A stretch of DNA of 22,103 nucleotides from contig VAWY01000069.1 of NCBI GenBank assembly GCA_005888335.1, positions 1-22,103 on the forward strand, in the 5' to 3' direction. Source of the DNA: Actinomycetota bacterium. Its GTDB lineage: Bacteria; Actinomycetota; Thermoleophilia; Solirubrobacterales; Solirubrobacteraceae. Positions within the stretch are counted from its first letter, which is position 1, and every line of letters starts with the position of its first letter. Of this stretch, positions 1-6,516 are shown one piece after another. The position numbers and the translations under genes are program-made. The notes under the pieces were generated by a model, which was given only the letters and a program-made list of their open reading frames with translations, did not search any database and had not been told where the DNA came from.

Positions 1-147
1 ATCTTCGCGGTCATCTCGGTGATCGGCGCGCTGGCCGGGATCGGGCTGATCGCCTACCTGCAGCTCAAGGGCCCAAGCCAGTACGAGGCCGAGGAGGCCG
101 CGCGCGAGGAGTTCGACCGCACGGGCCGCTGGCCCGATGACTCCTAG
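1..147 (+). CDS. C-terminal end of a small membrane protein (5' part outside window)
   Basis: An open frame runs from the first base to a TAG at 145-147 and gives 48 residues. It begins inside a hydrophobic stretch (about 20 residues, rich in Ile, Val, Ala, Gly and Leu, ending in AYLQLKG) that looks like a last transmembrane helix. A short, charged, acidic tail (EAEEAAREEFDRTGRWPDDS) follows and is probably cytoplasmic. The start and most of the protein lie upstream of the window, so the family cannot be named. The stop codon sits inside the perfect palindrome at 144-173, which also holds the stop codon of the convergent zinc-ribbon gene. Confidence 0.6.
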   Translation: MFAVISVIGALAGIGLIAYLQLKGPSQYEAEEAAREEFDRTGRWPDDS

Positions 148-173
148 TGCTGCGTCACCTGACGCAGCACTAG
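144..173. terminator. Perfect palindrome between convergent genes, likely bidirectional terminator
   Basis: Two 14-base arms (CTAGTGCTGCGTCA at 144-157 and TGACGCAGCACTAG at 160-173) are exact reverse complements separated by CC. In RNA this would give a stem of about 13 bp closed by a tiny loop, on either strand. The TAG stop of the plus-strand gene (145-147) and the TAG stop of the minus-strand gene (170-172) are mirror images inside the two arms. There is no T tract on either side, so classic intrinsic termination is not assured. Its position between two convergent stops argues for termination or 3'-end protection of both mRNAs. Confidence 0.65.
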
Positions 174-427
174 CGCGCCCAGGTCGTCGGCGTGCCGAGC
201 ACGGCCGCCGGCGACAGGCCGGCCAGGCGCTCGGTGACCGGCGGGGCCGCGGACGGCGCGGGCTCGTCGGCGGCGAGGAAGGCGAGCGGCCCGCCGCAGC
301 GCGCGCAGGCGCCGATCAGGCGCAGGCCGTGCGCGGCTGTGGCGCCGTACCAGGCGAAGTCGCAGTCCTCGCAGCGGACGCGGGGAGACGAACGCATGCC
401 GGGCACCGTACCGGTCGCGGCGGTCAT
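170..427 (-). CDS. Small zinc-ribbon protein, function unknown
   Basis: This encodes 85 residues. Two CxxC pairs (C19/C22 in CEDC and C41/C44 in CARC), about 20 residues apart, make a zinc-ribbon fold likely. An aromatic segment FAWYG follows the first pair. The C-terminal 35 residues are Pro/Ala-rich and probably disordered. The ATG at 425-427 lies 3 nt after the stop of the receiver gene, so the protein is the last member of the riboswitch-led operon. An internal ATG at 395-397 would shorten it by 10 residues and cannot be excluded; neither start has a clear ribosome binding site. No enzymatic motif is visible. A small DNA-, RNA- or protein-binding role is the general expectation for lone zinc ribbons, but nothing in the sequence identifies a partner. 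Confidence 0.65.
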   Translation of the reverse strand: MTAATGTVPGMRSSPRVRCEDCDFAWYGATAAHGLRLIGACARCGGPLAFLAADEPAPSAAPPVTERLAGLSPAAVLGTPTTWAR

Positions 428-430
428 TCC

Positions 431-808
431 CTACCGGACATTCGTCGAGTCGGCCGCCGCGGCGGCGCGCACCGCCCCGGCGAGCTCCTCGAAGGCGGTC
501 GACTTGCGCACGTGGCCGACGGCGAGCGCGCGCAGGTCGGAGGCGACCCGCTCGGGCGGGTGACCCGAGAGGATGAGCACGCGGGCGCCGGGCGCGGCGG
601 CGGCGAGCGCGGCGCCGTAGTCCTCCTCGGGCAGGCCGACGACCATGTCGAGCAGGACCACGTCGGGACGCGTGCTCGCGACGCCGGCCAGCGCCTCGGC
701 GTGGCTGGCCGCCTCGCCGACGATCTCGATGTCGGGCTCGGTCTCGAACATCGCCCGGACGAGCCGGCGGTAGGCGATCGAGTCGTCGCAGTGGAAGACC
801 CGGATCAT
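431..808 (-). CDS. Stand-alone response-regulator receiver protein
   Basis: This is a CheY-like receiver of 125 residues. The acidic pocket is D8/D9 (FHCDDS), the phospho-acceptor is D54 (VVLLDMV), the switch serine is S81 (LILSGHPP) and the conserved lysine is K102 (HVRKS). All key residues are intact, so it should be phosphorylated. No output domain follows, so it would act through a partner protein or as a phosphate relay. The ATG (806-808) overlaps the TGA of the acyltransferase gene as ATGA, which implies translational coupling. No histidine kinase is in the window. A receiver in an operon headed by an amino-acid enzyme and a sulfur carrier is unexpected. The reading frame stays open upstream of this ATG, but that part is antisense-like arginine-rich shadow of the acyltransferase gene and was not included. 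Confidence 0.85.
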   Translation of the reverse strand: MIRVFHCDDSIAYRRLVRAMFETEPDIEIVGEAASHAEALAGVASTRPDVVLLDMVVGLPEEDYGAALAAAAPGARVLILSGHPPERVASDLRALAVGHVRKSTAFEELAGAVRAAAAADSTNVR

Positions 809-1557
809 CGCGCGAGCGTACCGCCGAGCGCCTTGAGCGGTCGGGCCGGAACGCCCCCGATGAGCCAGCCGGGCGGGTGCTCGCCGCCGGCGACCACCGC
901 GCCGGCCGCGACCACCGCGTTGGCGCCGATCTCGGTCCCGCGCAGGATCACCGCGTTGGCGCCGACGAGGACGTTGCTCTCGACGCGCACGGGCGTCACG
1001 CGCAGCGGCTGGCGCAGGTAGAACGCGTCGCTGCCGTCGGCGCCGTGGTCGGAGTCGATCACCGAGACACGCTCGCCCAGGCCGACGCGGTCGCCGAGCT
1101 CGATCTCGCGGGTCGCCGCCACCACCGCGGCGTGGCCGAAGAGGACCCACTCCCCCGCGCGCAGCTCGCCGTCGCTCTTGAGCAGCACGACGTCGCGGAC
1201 CTGGACGCTCGGCCCGAGCCGGATCGCGCCGTTGCGCAGCACGAGCCGCGAGCCCTGGCCGAACGTGGTCCCGTCGCCGAGCTCGAGCACGCTGTCGCCG
1301 CCCGCCCAGACCTGCAGGACGGTGTGGCGGCCGAGGTCGACGTCGCGCCCAAGCCGCAATGTGAACGTGCCGCCGGAGCCGCCGTGGTGCGACGCCTTGA
1401 TCAGCGGCGCGGTGTCGAAGCGCGCGCCGTGCGGCGCGTCCAGCGCGAGCCGCCCGCCGTTGCGGGCCAGCTCCACGCGCAGCCGGCCGGCCCACGCCGC
1501 GAAGCGCGCGCGCCGCACGCCGGCGCGCGCGGCGCGGGCGCCCGCGCGCGCGATCAA
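805..1557 (-). CDS. Left-handed beta-helix (hexapeptide repeat) acyltransferase
   Basis: This encodes 250 residues. From about residue 60 to 235 the protein is built of imperfect hexapeptides starting with small aliphatic residues (VLELGDGTTFGQGS, EIELGDRVGLGERVSV, VLVGANAVILRGTEIGANAV), the pattern of a left-handed parallel beta-helix. VIDSDHG supplies the probable catalytic His171, and the end IGGVPARPLKALGG is typical of maltose/galactoside/sugar O-acetyltransferases. Such proteins are usually trimers that transfer acetyl from acetyl-CoA to a hydroxyl or amine. The acceptor cannot be told. It is not clearly a serine acetyltransferase, although its place behind a PLP enzyme and a sulfur carrier makes an amino-acid hydroxyl a possibility. 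The start is TTG (1557-1555), chosen because TTGA overlaps the stop of the sulfur-carrier gene. The first 30 residues are Arg/Ala-rich. Confidence 0.8.
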   Translation of the reverse strand: MIARAGARAARAGVRRARFAAWAGRLRVELARNGGRLALDAPHGARFDTAPLIKASHHGGSGGTFTLRLGRDVDLGRHTVLQVWAGGDSVLELGDGTTFGQGSRLVLRNGAIRLGPSVQVRDVVLLKSDGELRAGEWVLFGHAAVVAATREIELGDRVGLGERVSVIDSDHGADGSDAFYLRQPLRVTPVRVESNVLVGANAVILRGTEIGANAVVAAGAVVAGGEHPPGWLIGGVPARPLKALGGTLAR

Positions 1558-1829
1558 CCGCCGGCGACGGCGGGCAGAACGTTGAGCTCGGCGCCGTCCT
1601 CGACGCGCGTGTCCAGGCCGTCCAGGAAGCGGATGTCCTCGCCGCCCACGTAGACGTTGACGAAGCGCCGCAGGCCGCCCTCGCCGTCGGTCAGGCGCTC
1701 GCGCAGCGGCTCGAAGCGCCCGTAGAGCGACTCGAGCACCTCGCCGACCGTGGCGCCCTCGCCGCTGACCTCGGCCTGCCCGCCCGTGGCGTCGCGCAGC
1801 TGGGTGGGGAGCTTGACGGTGACCGCCAC
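1554..1829 (-). CDS. MoaD/ThiS-family sulfur carrier protein (ubiquitin-like, Gly-Gly end)
   Basis: This encodes 91 residues with a beta-grasp pattern: VTVKLPTQLRDATGG at the N-terminus, TVGEVLESLYGRFEPLRERL in the middle, then VNVYVGGEDIRFLDGLDT and ELNVLPAVAGG. The C-terminal Gly-Gly is the hallmark of sulfur carriers that are adenylated by an E1-like enzyme and converted to a thiocarboxylate (ThiS, MoaD, CysO, HcyS, QbsE). The GTG start (1829-1827) overlaps the TAG stop of the threonine-synthase-like gene by one base (TAGTG), so the two should be made together. No E1-like activator or JAMM protease is in the window. The gene cannot be assigned to molybdopterin or thiamine synthesis from this context. 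Sulfur supply to its PLP neighbour is an inference, modelled on CysO/CysM and HcyS systems. Confidence 0.85.
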   Translation of the reverse strand: MAVTVKLPTQLRDATGGQAEVSGEGATVGEVLESLYGRFEPLRERLTDGEGGLRRFVNVYVGGEDIRFLDGLDTRVEDGAELNVLPAVAGG

Positions 1830-3082
1830 TACGCCGCCACCCCCACCGCCGCCGCGAACGCGTCGGTGTTCGCGTCGACCTCGTACGCGGTGAACGTCCC
1901 CCGCACGGCGTCGAGCGTCTTGAGCCCGTCGCCGGTGATGACGAGCACCACCCGCTCGGACGGGTCGATGTCGCCGCGCTCGGCGAGCTTCGCCAGGACC
2001 GCCGTCGTCACGCCGCCCGCCGTCTCGGTGAAGATCCCGGTCGTCTCGGCCAGCAGGCGGATGCCGGCGCGGATCTCGTCGTCGGTGACGGCGTCGATCG
2101 AGCCGTGCGAGCGGCGCGCCAGGTCGAGTGCGTAGGGCCCGTCGGCGGGATTGCCGATGGCCAGCGACTTGGCGATCGTCGCCGGCTTGACCGGCTTGCA
2201 GACGTCGCGACCCTCGGCGAACGCGGTGGCCACCGGCGAGCAGCCGGTCGCCTGCGCGCCGTTCATCGTCGGCGGCTCGCCGGTGATCAGCCCGAGCTCG
2301 AGCCACTCGTCGAAGCCCTTGCCGATCTTCGTGAACAGCGAACCCGAGGCGATCGGCACGACCAGCCGGTCGGGCGTCTCCCAGCCCAGCTGCTCGGCGA
2401 TCTCGTACGAAAGCGTCTTGGAGCCCTCGGCGTAGTACGGGCGCAGGTTGACGTTGACGAACGCCCACTTGTCGTGCTCGAAGCTCAGCTCCATGCACAG
2501 GCGGTTGACGTCGTCGTAGTTGCCGCGGACCTTGACGAGGTTGGTGCCGTACACGCCGGTCCCGAGGACCTTCTGCTCCTCGAGGTCCGACGGGATGAAG
2601 ACGTAGGAGTCCAGGCCGAGCGCCGCGGCGTGGGCGGCCACGGAGTTGGCCAGGTTGCCGGTCGACGCGCACGCGAGCACCTCGAAGCCCAGCTCGCGCG
2701 CCCGCGCGGCGGCCACCGACACGACGCGGTCCTTGAACGAGTGCGTGGGGTTGTGCGCGTCGTTCTTGACCCACACCTCGTGCAGGCCGAGGCGCTCGGC
2801 CAGGCGGTCGGCGCGCACGAGCGGCGTGCACCCCGCGGGCAGGCCGAGGCGCGAGCTCGAGCGCACGCTGGGCCCGGGCGGCGCCTCGAGCGGCAGGAAG
2901 TCCGCGTAGCGCCAGATGTTCTGCGGGCCGCCCTGGATCCGCCGCCGGATCCCGCTCGGGTCCTCAGGGCGCCGGTGGTCGTAGCCCACCTCGAGCGGGC
3001 CGAAGCACCGGTCGCACACGTAGCGGGCCTCGAGCGCGTACGTCACGCCGCACTCGCGACACTTCAGCTCCTTTGCTGCCAT
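1829..3082 (-). CDS. thrC: Threonine-synthase-like PLP enzyme with N-terminal zinc ribbon
   Basis: This is a fold-type II PLP enzyme of 417 residues. An N-terminal zinc ribbon (C8, C11, C23, C26) precedes the catalytic core. The PLP lysine is K117 in HSFKDR, the loop ASTGNLANS (139-147) binds substrate and cofactor, and TGDGLKTL (383-390) matches the GLK segment of threonine synthases. Family activity is O-phosphohomoserine to threonine plus phosphate. The ATG at 3080-3082 was chosen over upstream codons because GGAGG lies 9 nt before it (3092-3096) and the zinc ribbon begins just after it. It is the first gene behind a SAM riboswitch and is coupled to a Gly-Gly sulfur carrier. That is unusual for plain threonine synthesis and raises the option of a beta/gamma-replacement with sulfur to give homocysteine. 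No hom or thrB neighbour is seen, so the exact substrate is uncertain. Confidence 0.85.
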   Translation of the reverse strand: MAAKELKCRECGVTYALEARYVCDRCFGPLEVGYDHRRPEDPSGIRRRIQGGPQNIWRYADFLPLEAPPGPSVRSSSRLGLPAGCTPLVRADRLAERLGLHEVWVKNDAHNPTHSFKDRVVSVAAARARELGFEVLACASTGNLANSVAAHAAALGLDSYVFIPSDLEEQKVLGTGVYGTNLVKVRGNYDDVNRLCMELSFEHDKWAFVNVNLRPYYAEGSKTLSYEIAEQLGWETPDRLVVPIASGSLFTKIGKGFDEWLELGLITGEPPTMNGAQATGCSPVATAFAEGRDVCKPVKPATIAKSLAIGNPADGPYALDLARRSHGSIDAVTDDEIRAGIRLLAETTGIFTETAGGVTTAVLAKLAERGDIDPSERVVLVITGDGLKTLDAVRGTFTAYEVDANTDAFAAAVGVAA

Positions 3083-3091
3083 GGGGTGAAA

Positions 3092-3096
3092 CCTCC
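3092..3096 (-). promoter_or_regulatory. Ribosome binding site of the threonine-synthase-like gene
   Basis: GGAGG on the minus strand lies 9 nt before the ATG at 3082. It sits in GGCGGAGG (3092-3099), which can pair with CCUCGCGCC (3109-3117) as 4+4 bp with one bulged G. The site can therefore be hidden, and this is probably the output of the upstream riboswitch. Confidence 0.75.
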
Positions 3097-3143
3097 GCCG
3101 GTCCTGGTGGCGCGAGGTTCCAACGAGGGAACACCGCCGCCAC
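3092..3143 (-). promoter_or_regulatory. Expression platform of the SAM riboswitch (alternative hairpins over the RBS)
   Basis: Two exclusive structures can be drawn on the minus-strand RNA. OFF: CCUCGCGCC (3109-3117) pairs with GGCGGAGG (3092-3099) and hides the RBS. ON: GUGGCG (3138-3143), whose first three bases are the end of the 3' strand of aptamer stem P1, pairs with CGCCAC (3107-3112), which overlaps the anti-RBS strand. A 5-bp hairpin GUUCC/GGAAC is enclosed. With SAM bound, P1 uses GAUGUG, releases CGCCAC and allows the OFF hairpin. This is read from base complementarity only; it fits translational repression by SAM. No T tract for attenuation is present. Confidence 0.6.
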
Positions 3144-3224
3144 ATCTCACAGGAATTGGCACCTTCCCCTTGCGGGGGGTTGCCGGGGCTTCACAGGGCC
3201 AGTCCCTCCACCCCTCTGGATGTG
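3141..3224 (-). promoter_or_regulatory. SAM riboswitch aptamer (SAM-I/IV clan)
   Basis: On the minus strand the leader holds the SAM-I/IV core in order: GGAGGGACTGGCCC, TGAAGCCCCGGCAACC, a short P3 hairpin CCCC-GCAA-GGGG, then AAGGTGCCAATTCC. Stem P1 is CACATC (3219-3224) with GATGTG (3141-3146), 6 bp. P2 can close as GGGGU with GCCCC. The P1 3' strand follows AATTCC after only five bases, so the P4 hairpin of standard SAM-I is missing inside the aptamer. That makes a SAM-IV or SAM-I/IV-variant subtype likely. Ligand recognition is inferred from the near-consensus core. It precedes the threonine-synthase-like operon. Confidence 0.9.
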
Positions 3225-3242
3225 TCCAGCTATGTGTCGCGG

Positions 3243-3248
3243 AGCATA
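3243..3248 (-). promoter_or_regulatory. Probable -10 element of the riboswitch-led operon
   Basis: TATGCT on the minus strand lies about 20 nt upstream of the first base of riboswitch stem P1 (3224), which would place the RNA start near 3236. No convincing -35 hexamer is seen 16-18 nt further up. An imperfect inverted repeat, GCTATG (3244-3249) with CATAGC (3229-3234), overlaps it and could be an operator. Confidence 0.45.
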
Positions 3249-3276
3249 GCGGCTGGCCGGGGAAGGACAGAAATGT

Positions 3277-4335
3277 TCAGGGCACGAGCGTGACGTGCTC
3301 GATCACCGTGCGGTCGTGACCGTGCTCGTCGGAGGCGACGACGACCAGTCGCGCAGCGGCACGGCCGCGGGCTCGCAGCCGCTTCAAGGCTCGCCGGTCG
3401 AGCCGAAGGTCAACGCTCCGCCGCGCGCCGGCGGCCAGGCGCACGGAGCGTTCGGCGACGACGCGTTCGACGTGGAGCGCGCCGGCGATGCCCGGGTCGA
3501 GCCGCAGGTCGGCGGTCAGGAGGCACGCCTTGTCGCAGGAGGCCGCGAACCGCAGCTGCCGGCGCAGCGGCAGCGTGTTGCCGACGTGGAAGGTCGCCCG
3601 GGGCGCGATCCACGGCGCCGTCCAGCGTGGATCGTCGTCGATGACGTGGACGACGATGCCGGCCGCTGGGCCGCGACGGTGATTGAGCAGGAGGACGGTC
3701 CGCCGGTCGCCGTGCCAGACGGCGTCGTTGGCGACGGCCAGCGTCGCCGTGGGCGCGGTGTCGCCGGCGGGAAGCGGGACGGGCGCCCCGACGGGCGACA
3801 GGCCGTCGGCGCTGCCGCCGATCACCCGAAGCGAGGTCATGTCGGCCCTGGTCGCGTCTCCCCGGCGCAGCGGCAGGACCACGGTCCCGGCGTCCTCGCG
3901 CACGGTGACCTCCGGCACGGCGAACTCGTAGTCGTCGTCGTGGACGGTCATCGTCAGCGGCTCGGGCGCCACGGCCGCCCCGGGTGACGGGTCGACGATC
4001 CGCAGGACGAGCTGCTTGGCGGGCTCGACGACGTCGTCGTCCACGAGCGGCAGCGGGATGGTGACGCTGAAATGACCGGCCGGCAGGACCACGCGCCCGA
4101 GCGTGGTCCTAAGATCGGATGGGTCGCCGTCCGCGACTTCGATGGTGGCGGAGGCCTCACCCGAGCCGCGAACGATGCGCGAAGCGACCACCCGCAGCCG
4201 GGGTGCGCCCGGCGACCCCTCGGCGACGCTGGTCGGCCCCTCGAGACGCAGCGTGGTCGTCTCCGCCCGCGCGGGGGCGGCGCCGAGCGCGAGCACCGCG
4301 ACGAGCGCGAGGAGGACCGGGGGCTTCCGTGCCAT
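3277..4335 (-). CDS. Secreted Calx-beta domain protein
   Basis: This encodes 352 residues. It starts with a Sec signal peptide (basic MARK, then a Leu/Ala/Val core, cleavage after APARA near residue 24). A Calx-beta domain follows at about 30-145: SVAEGSPGAPRLRVVA, GRVVLPAGHFSVTIPLPLVDD, VEPAKQLVLRIVDPS, and the closing VHDDDYEF. A second, weaker Calx-beta-like unit follows (VREDAGTVVLPLRRGD ... VHVIDDDP). The last 100 residues form a basic beta-rich domain with two Cys (SCDKACLL), likely disulfide-bonded. Calx-beta domains bind calcium in exchangers and occur in bacterial surface adhesins; no enzyme motif is present. The ATG at 4333-4335 was chosen because it begins the signal peptide; the open frame upstream lacks coding character. 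It diverges from corA. Confidence 0.8.
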   Translation of the reverse strand: MARKPPVLLALVAVLALGAAPARAETTTLRLEGPTSVAEGSPGAPRLRVVASRIVRGSGEASATIEVADGDPSDLRTTLGRVVLPAGHFSVTIPLPLVDDDVVEPAKQLVLRIVDPSPGAAVAPEPLTMTVHDDDYEFAVPEVTVREDAGTVVLPLRRGDATRADMTSLRVIGGSADGLSPVGAPVPLPAGDTAPTATLAVANDAVWHGDRRTVLLLNHRRGPAAGIVVHVIDDDPRWTAPWIAPRATFHVGNTLPLRRQLRFAASCDKACLLTADLRLDPGIAGALHVERVVAERSVRLAAGARRSVDLRLDRRALKRLRARGRAAARLVVVASDEHGHDRTVIEHVTLVP

Positions 4336-4379
4336 GGGGACGCGGCACCATAACCCGCAGTGATGGGCGAAATCGACTG

Positions 4380-4385
4380 TATGAT
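4380..4385 (+). promoter_or_regulatory. Possible -10 element upstream of corA
   Basis: TATGAT lies 47 nt before the corA ATG in the 97-bp divergent gap 4336-4432. It is an A/T-rich hexamer standing out from GC-rich surroundings. No good -35 is visible, so this is tentative. The gap must also hold the minus-strand promoter of the Calx-beta gene, which I cannot place. Confidence 0.35.
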
Positions 4386-4432
4386 CGTCCAGCAGGTGTA
4401 CGCGATGTTGTCCGACGAGCCGCGAAGTCCCC

Positions 4433-5416
4433 ATGCCGAACCTGCCCCGCCTTCGCCGGGGTGGTCGCGGCGCCGTCGCCCGCCCGCCTGAGCAGCCCGA
4501 GGTCCCCAACGTCGAGACGCTCAAGGCCGGCGGCCTGCGCTGGATCAACATCGAGCGCCCGCGGCCGATCGACCGCATCTGGCTCGAGGAGCACTTCGAC
4601 TTCCATCCCCTCGACTACGAGGACGTCTTCTCGCGCAACCAGCGCCCGAAGGTCGACGAGTACGAGGACTACCTGTTCGTCGTCCTGCACTTCCCGAAGT
4701 ACGACAAGACCGTCGGGCGGCTGAACGCGGCCGAGCTCGACGTCTTCGTCGGTCCGGACTACGTCGTCACGCTGCCCAACGAGCAGCTCGACCCGTTGGA
4801 GTACGTCTTCGAGCGCTGCCGGGCCAGCGAGGAGGTCCGCGAGGCGCTCTTCACCCGCGGGGCGGGCTACCTGCTCTACCGGATCGTCGACAGCTGCGTG
4901 GACGCGTCGTTCCCGATGCTGCGCAAGATCGGCAACAAGCTCGAGGACCTCGAGGGCGACATCTTCGAGGGGCGCTCGGCCGACATCGTGCGCGACATCT
5001 CCAACGCCAAGCAGGAGATCATCAACTTCCGCAAGATCGTCCGCCCGCAGCGCGCCGCCCTGCGCGACCTCGACCGCACGCGCCGCTACGTGCCCGAGGA
5101 CCTCGAGATCTACTTCGACGACATCGTCGACGCGTCCGAGCGCATCTGGGACATGCTCGAGAACTTCAAGGAGGTCGTCGAGGGCCTGGAGGACTCCAAC
5201 GAGGCGGTCCTCTCGCATCGCCTCAACGACGTGCTGCGGGTGCTGACCGCCTTCAGCGTCCTGTTCCTCCCGCTGACGCTCATCGCCTCGATCTGGGGCA
5301 TGAACGTCGGCGTCCCCGGCGAGCACTCCATCCGCGCGTTCTGGATCATCATCGCGGTCATGGTCGGCATCCTCGGCGGGCTGATCGGGCTGTTCCGGCG
5401 ACGCGGCTGGCTGTAA
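4433..5416 (+). CDS. corA: CorA-family magnesium/cobalt transporter
   Basis: This encodes 327 residues, the usual CorA length. A soluble N-terminal alpha/beta domain (about 30-165; DYEDVFSRNQRPKVDEYEDY, YLFVVLHFPK) leads into long charged helices (about 165-265). Two C-terminal membrane helices follow (about 269-288 and 302-321). The signature YGMN appears as WGMNVG (288-293) at the end of the first helix, forming the ion filter. The loop PGEHSIRAF lies between the helices. The protein ends with the basic RRRGWL tail that faces the cytoplasm in this family. CorA is a homopentamer in the cell membrane that imports Mg2+ and sometimes Co2+/Ni2+. The ATG lacks a clear ribosome binding site. The lipid-kinase gene follows 43 bp later on the same strand and may be co-transcribed. 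Confidence 0.95.
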   Translation: MPNLPRLRRGGRGAVARPPEQPEVPNVETLKAGGLRWINIERPRPIDRIWLEEHFDFHPLDYEDVFSRNQRPKVDEYEDYLFVVLHFPKYDKTVGRLNAAELDVFVGPDYVVTLPNEQLDPLEYVFERCRASEEVREALFTRGAGYLLYRIVDSCVDASFPMLRKIGNKLEDLEGDIFEGRSADIVRDISNAKQEIINFRKIVRPQRAALRDLDRTRRYVPEDLEIYFDDIVDASERIWDMLENFKEVVEGLEDSNEAVLSHRLNDVLRVLTAFSVLFLPLTLIASIWGMNVGVPGEHSIRAFWIIIAVMVGILGGLIGLFRRRGWL

Positions 5417-5459
5417 CGGCCGCCGGTAACAACTCCTTGACGACGGGGTAGACGACGCC

Positions 5460-6452
5460 GTGCCGACCGTCGCCCCGGCCGACCTGCTGCTCGAGCGCCT
5501 GGCCGAGACCGCCGAGCTCGGTCGCGGCGTCGAGCGCAAGCGGATGATGATCATCGTCAACCCGTACGCGACGACCGTCTCCGACCGGCTGCGCAACCTC
5601 GTCGTCTACGCACTGCAGGGCCGCTACGAGGTCACCGCGATCGACACCCAGGCGCGCGGGCACGCCGTCGAGCTCTGCCGCGAGGCCGCGCTCGAGGGCT
5701 ACGACGTCGTCGTCGCGTTCGGCGGCGACGGCACGGTCAACGAGGTCGCCCGCGGGCTCGCCGGCTCGGACACCCCGCTGACGTGCCTGCCCGGCGGGTC
5801 GGCCAACGTCTACTGCAAGCAGCTGGGCATCCCCGGCGAGATCGTCGACGCGACCGAGCACCTGCTGCGGATGGCCGACGAGTGGCGCGTGCGCAAGGCG
5901 GACGTCGGCACGGTCAACGACCGCCTGTTCACGTTCTCGGCCGGCCTGGGGCTCGACGCCGACGTCGTGCGCCGCGTCGACGCGCGCCCGATGCTCAAGG
6001 CGCGCTACGGGCCGTGGTGGTTCACCTACGCGGCGGTGACGACCTTCACCGCCCGCTACCTCGTCCGCCCGCCGCAGCTCGAGCTGCGCGCCGGCGACCA
6101 CGCCGTGCCGGGCGTCACCGCGCTCGTCCAGAACGGCCACCCGTTCACGTACTTCAAGGACCGCCCGATCGAGATCGCCGAGGGCGCCGAGCTGGACGGC
6201 GGCACGCTCAGCGCCGCCGTGCTCGAGCGCGCCAGCCCGGTCGACATGCCGACGGTCATCTGGCGCGTGTTCTCGCGCCGCGCGCGCGTGCTGCGCCACC
6301 GCCGCGTCACCGGGCTGAGCGGCCTGACCGAGCTCGAGGTGCGCTCGGCCGACGGGCGCCCGGTCGCGCTGCAGGTCGACGGCGACCACGTCGACGACGT
6401 CGTCGAGGCGCGGTTCGGACTGCGCCGGCGGTACTTGACCGTCGTGTCGTAG
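5460..6452 (+). CDS. Diacylglycerol/sphingosine kinase-like lipid kinase (YegS/DgkB type)
   Basis: This encodes 330 residues from a GTG start. The catalytic N-domain begins at residue 30 with IIVNPYATT, and the nucleotide-binding motif is AFGGDGTVNEVARGL (86-100). The next loop reads CLPGGSANVYCKQLG, where most relatives have PxGTxNDFA. The C-terminal beta-sandwich includes RKADVGTVNDRLFTFSAGLGLDADVV and ends with VALQVDGDHVDD, the usual substrate-side DGE-like element with DGD. Family members phosphorylate diacylglycerol or related lipids with ATP at the inner membrane face. The substrate is not fixed by sequence. An ATG at 5544 would remove 28 residues before the conserved core; both starts have weak ribosome binding sites. 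A strong hairpin follows at 6467-6502. Confidence 0.85.
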   Translation: MPTVAPADLLLERLAETAELGRGVERKRMMIIVNPYATTVSDRLRNLVVYALQGRYEVTAIDTQARGHAVELCREAALEGYDVVVAFGGDGTVNEVARGLAGSDTPLTCLPGGSANVYCKQLGIPGEIVDATEHLLRMADEWRVRKADVGTVNDRLFTFSAGLGLDADVVRRVDARPMLKARYGPWWFTYAAVTTFTARYLVRPPQLELRAGDHAVPGVTALVQNGHPFTYFKDRPIEIAEGAELDGGTLSAAVLERASPVDMPTVIWRVFSRRARVLRHRRVTGLSGLTELEVRSADGRPVALQVDGDHVDDVVEARFGLRRRYLTVVS

Positions 6453-6466
6453 CCATGGGCCGGCTG

Positions 6467-6502
6467 ACGGCGCCCGCCCCACCGGGAGGGGGCGGACGCC
6501 GT
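6467..6502. terminator. Hairpin terminator between convergent genes
   Basis: Arms ACGGCGCCCGCCCC (6467-6480) and GGGGCGGACGCCGT (6489-6502) pair over 14 positions with one mismatch, leaving an 8-base loop. The hairpin lies between the stop of the lipid kinase (6452) and the stop of the convergent PKD gene (6517). After it on the plus strand comes only a weak T-rich run (GTTCTCC), so termination may depend on stem strength. It can act on both strands. Confidence 0.7.
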
Positions 6503-6516
6503 GTTCTCCGTGGTCC

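Noticed and set aside
3083..3145. Earlier start for the threonine-synthase-like gene
   Set aside because: The extra residues would be translated from riboswitch leader RNA and lack similarity. The GGAGG box fits the ATG at 3082.
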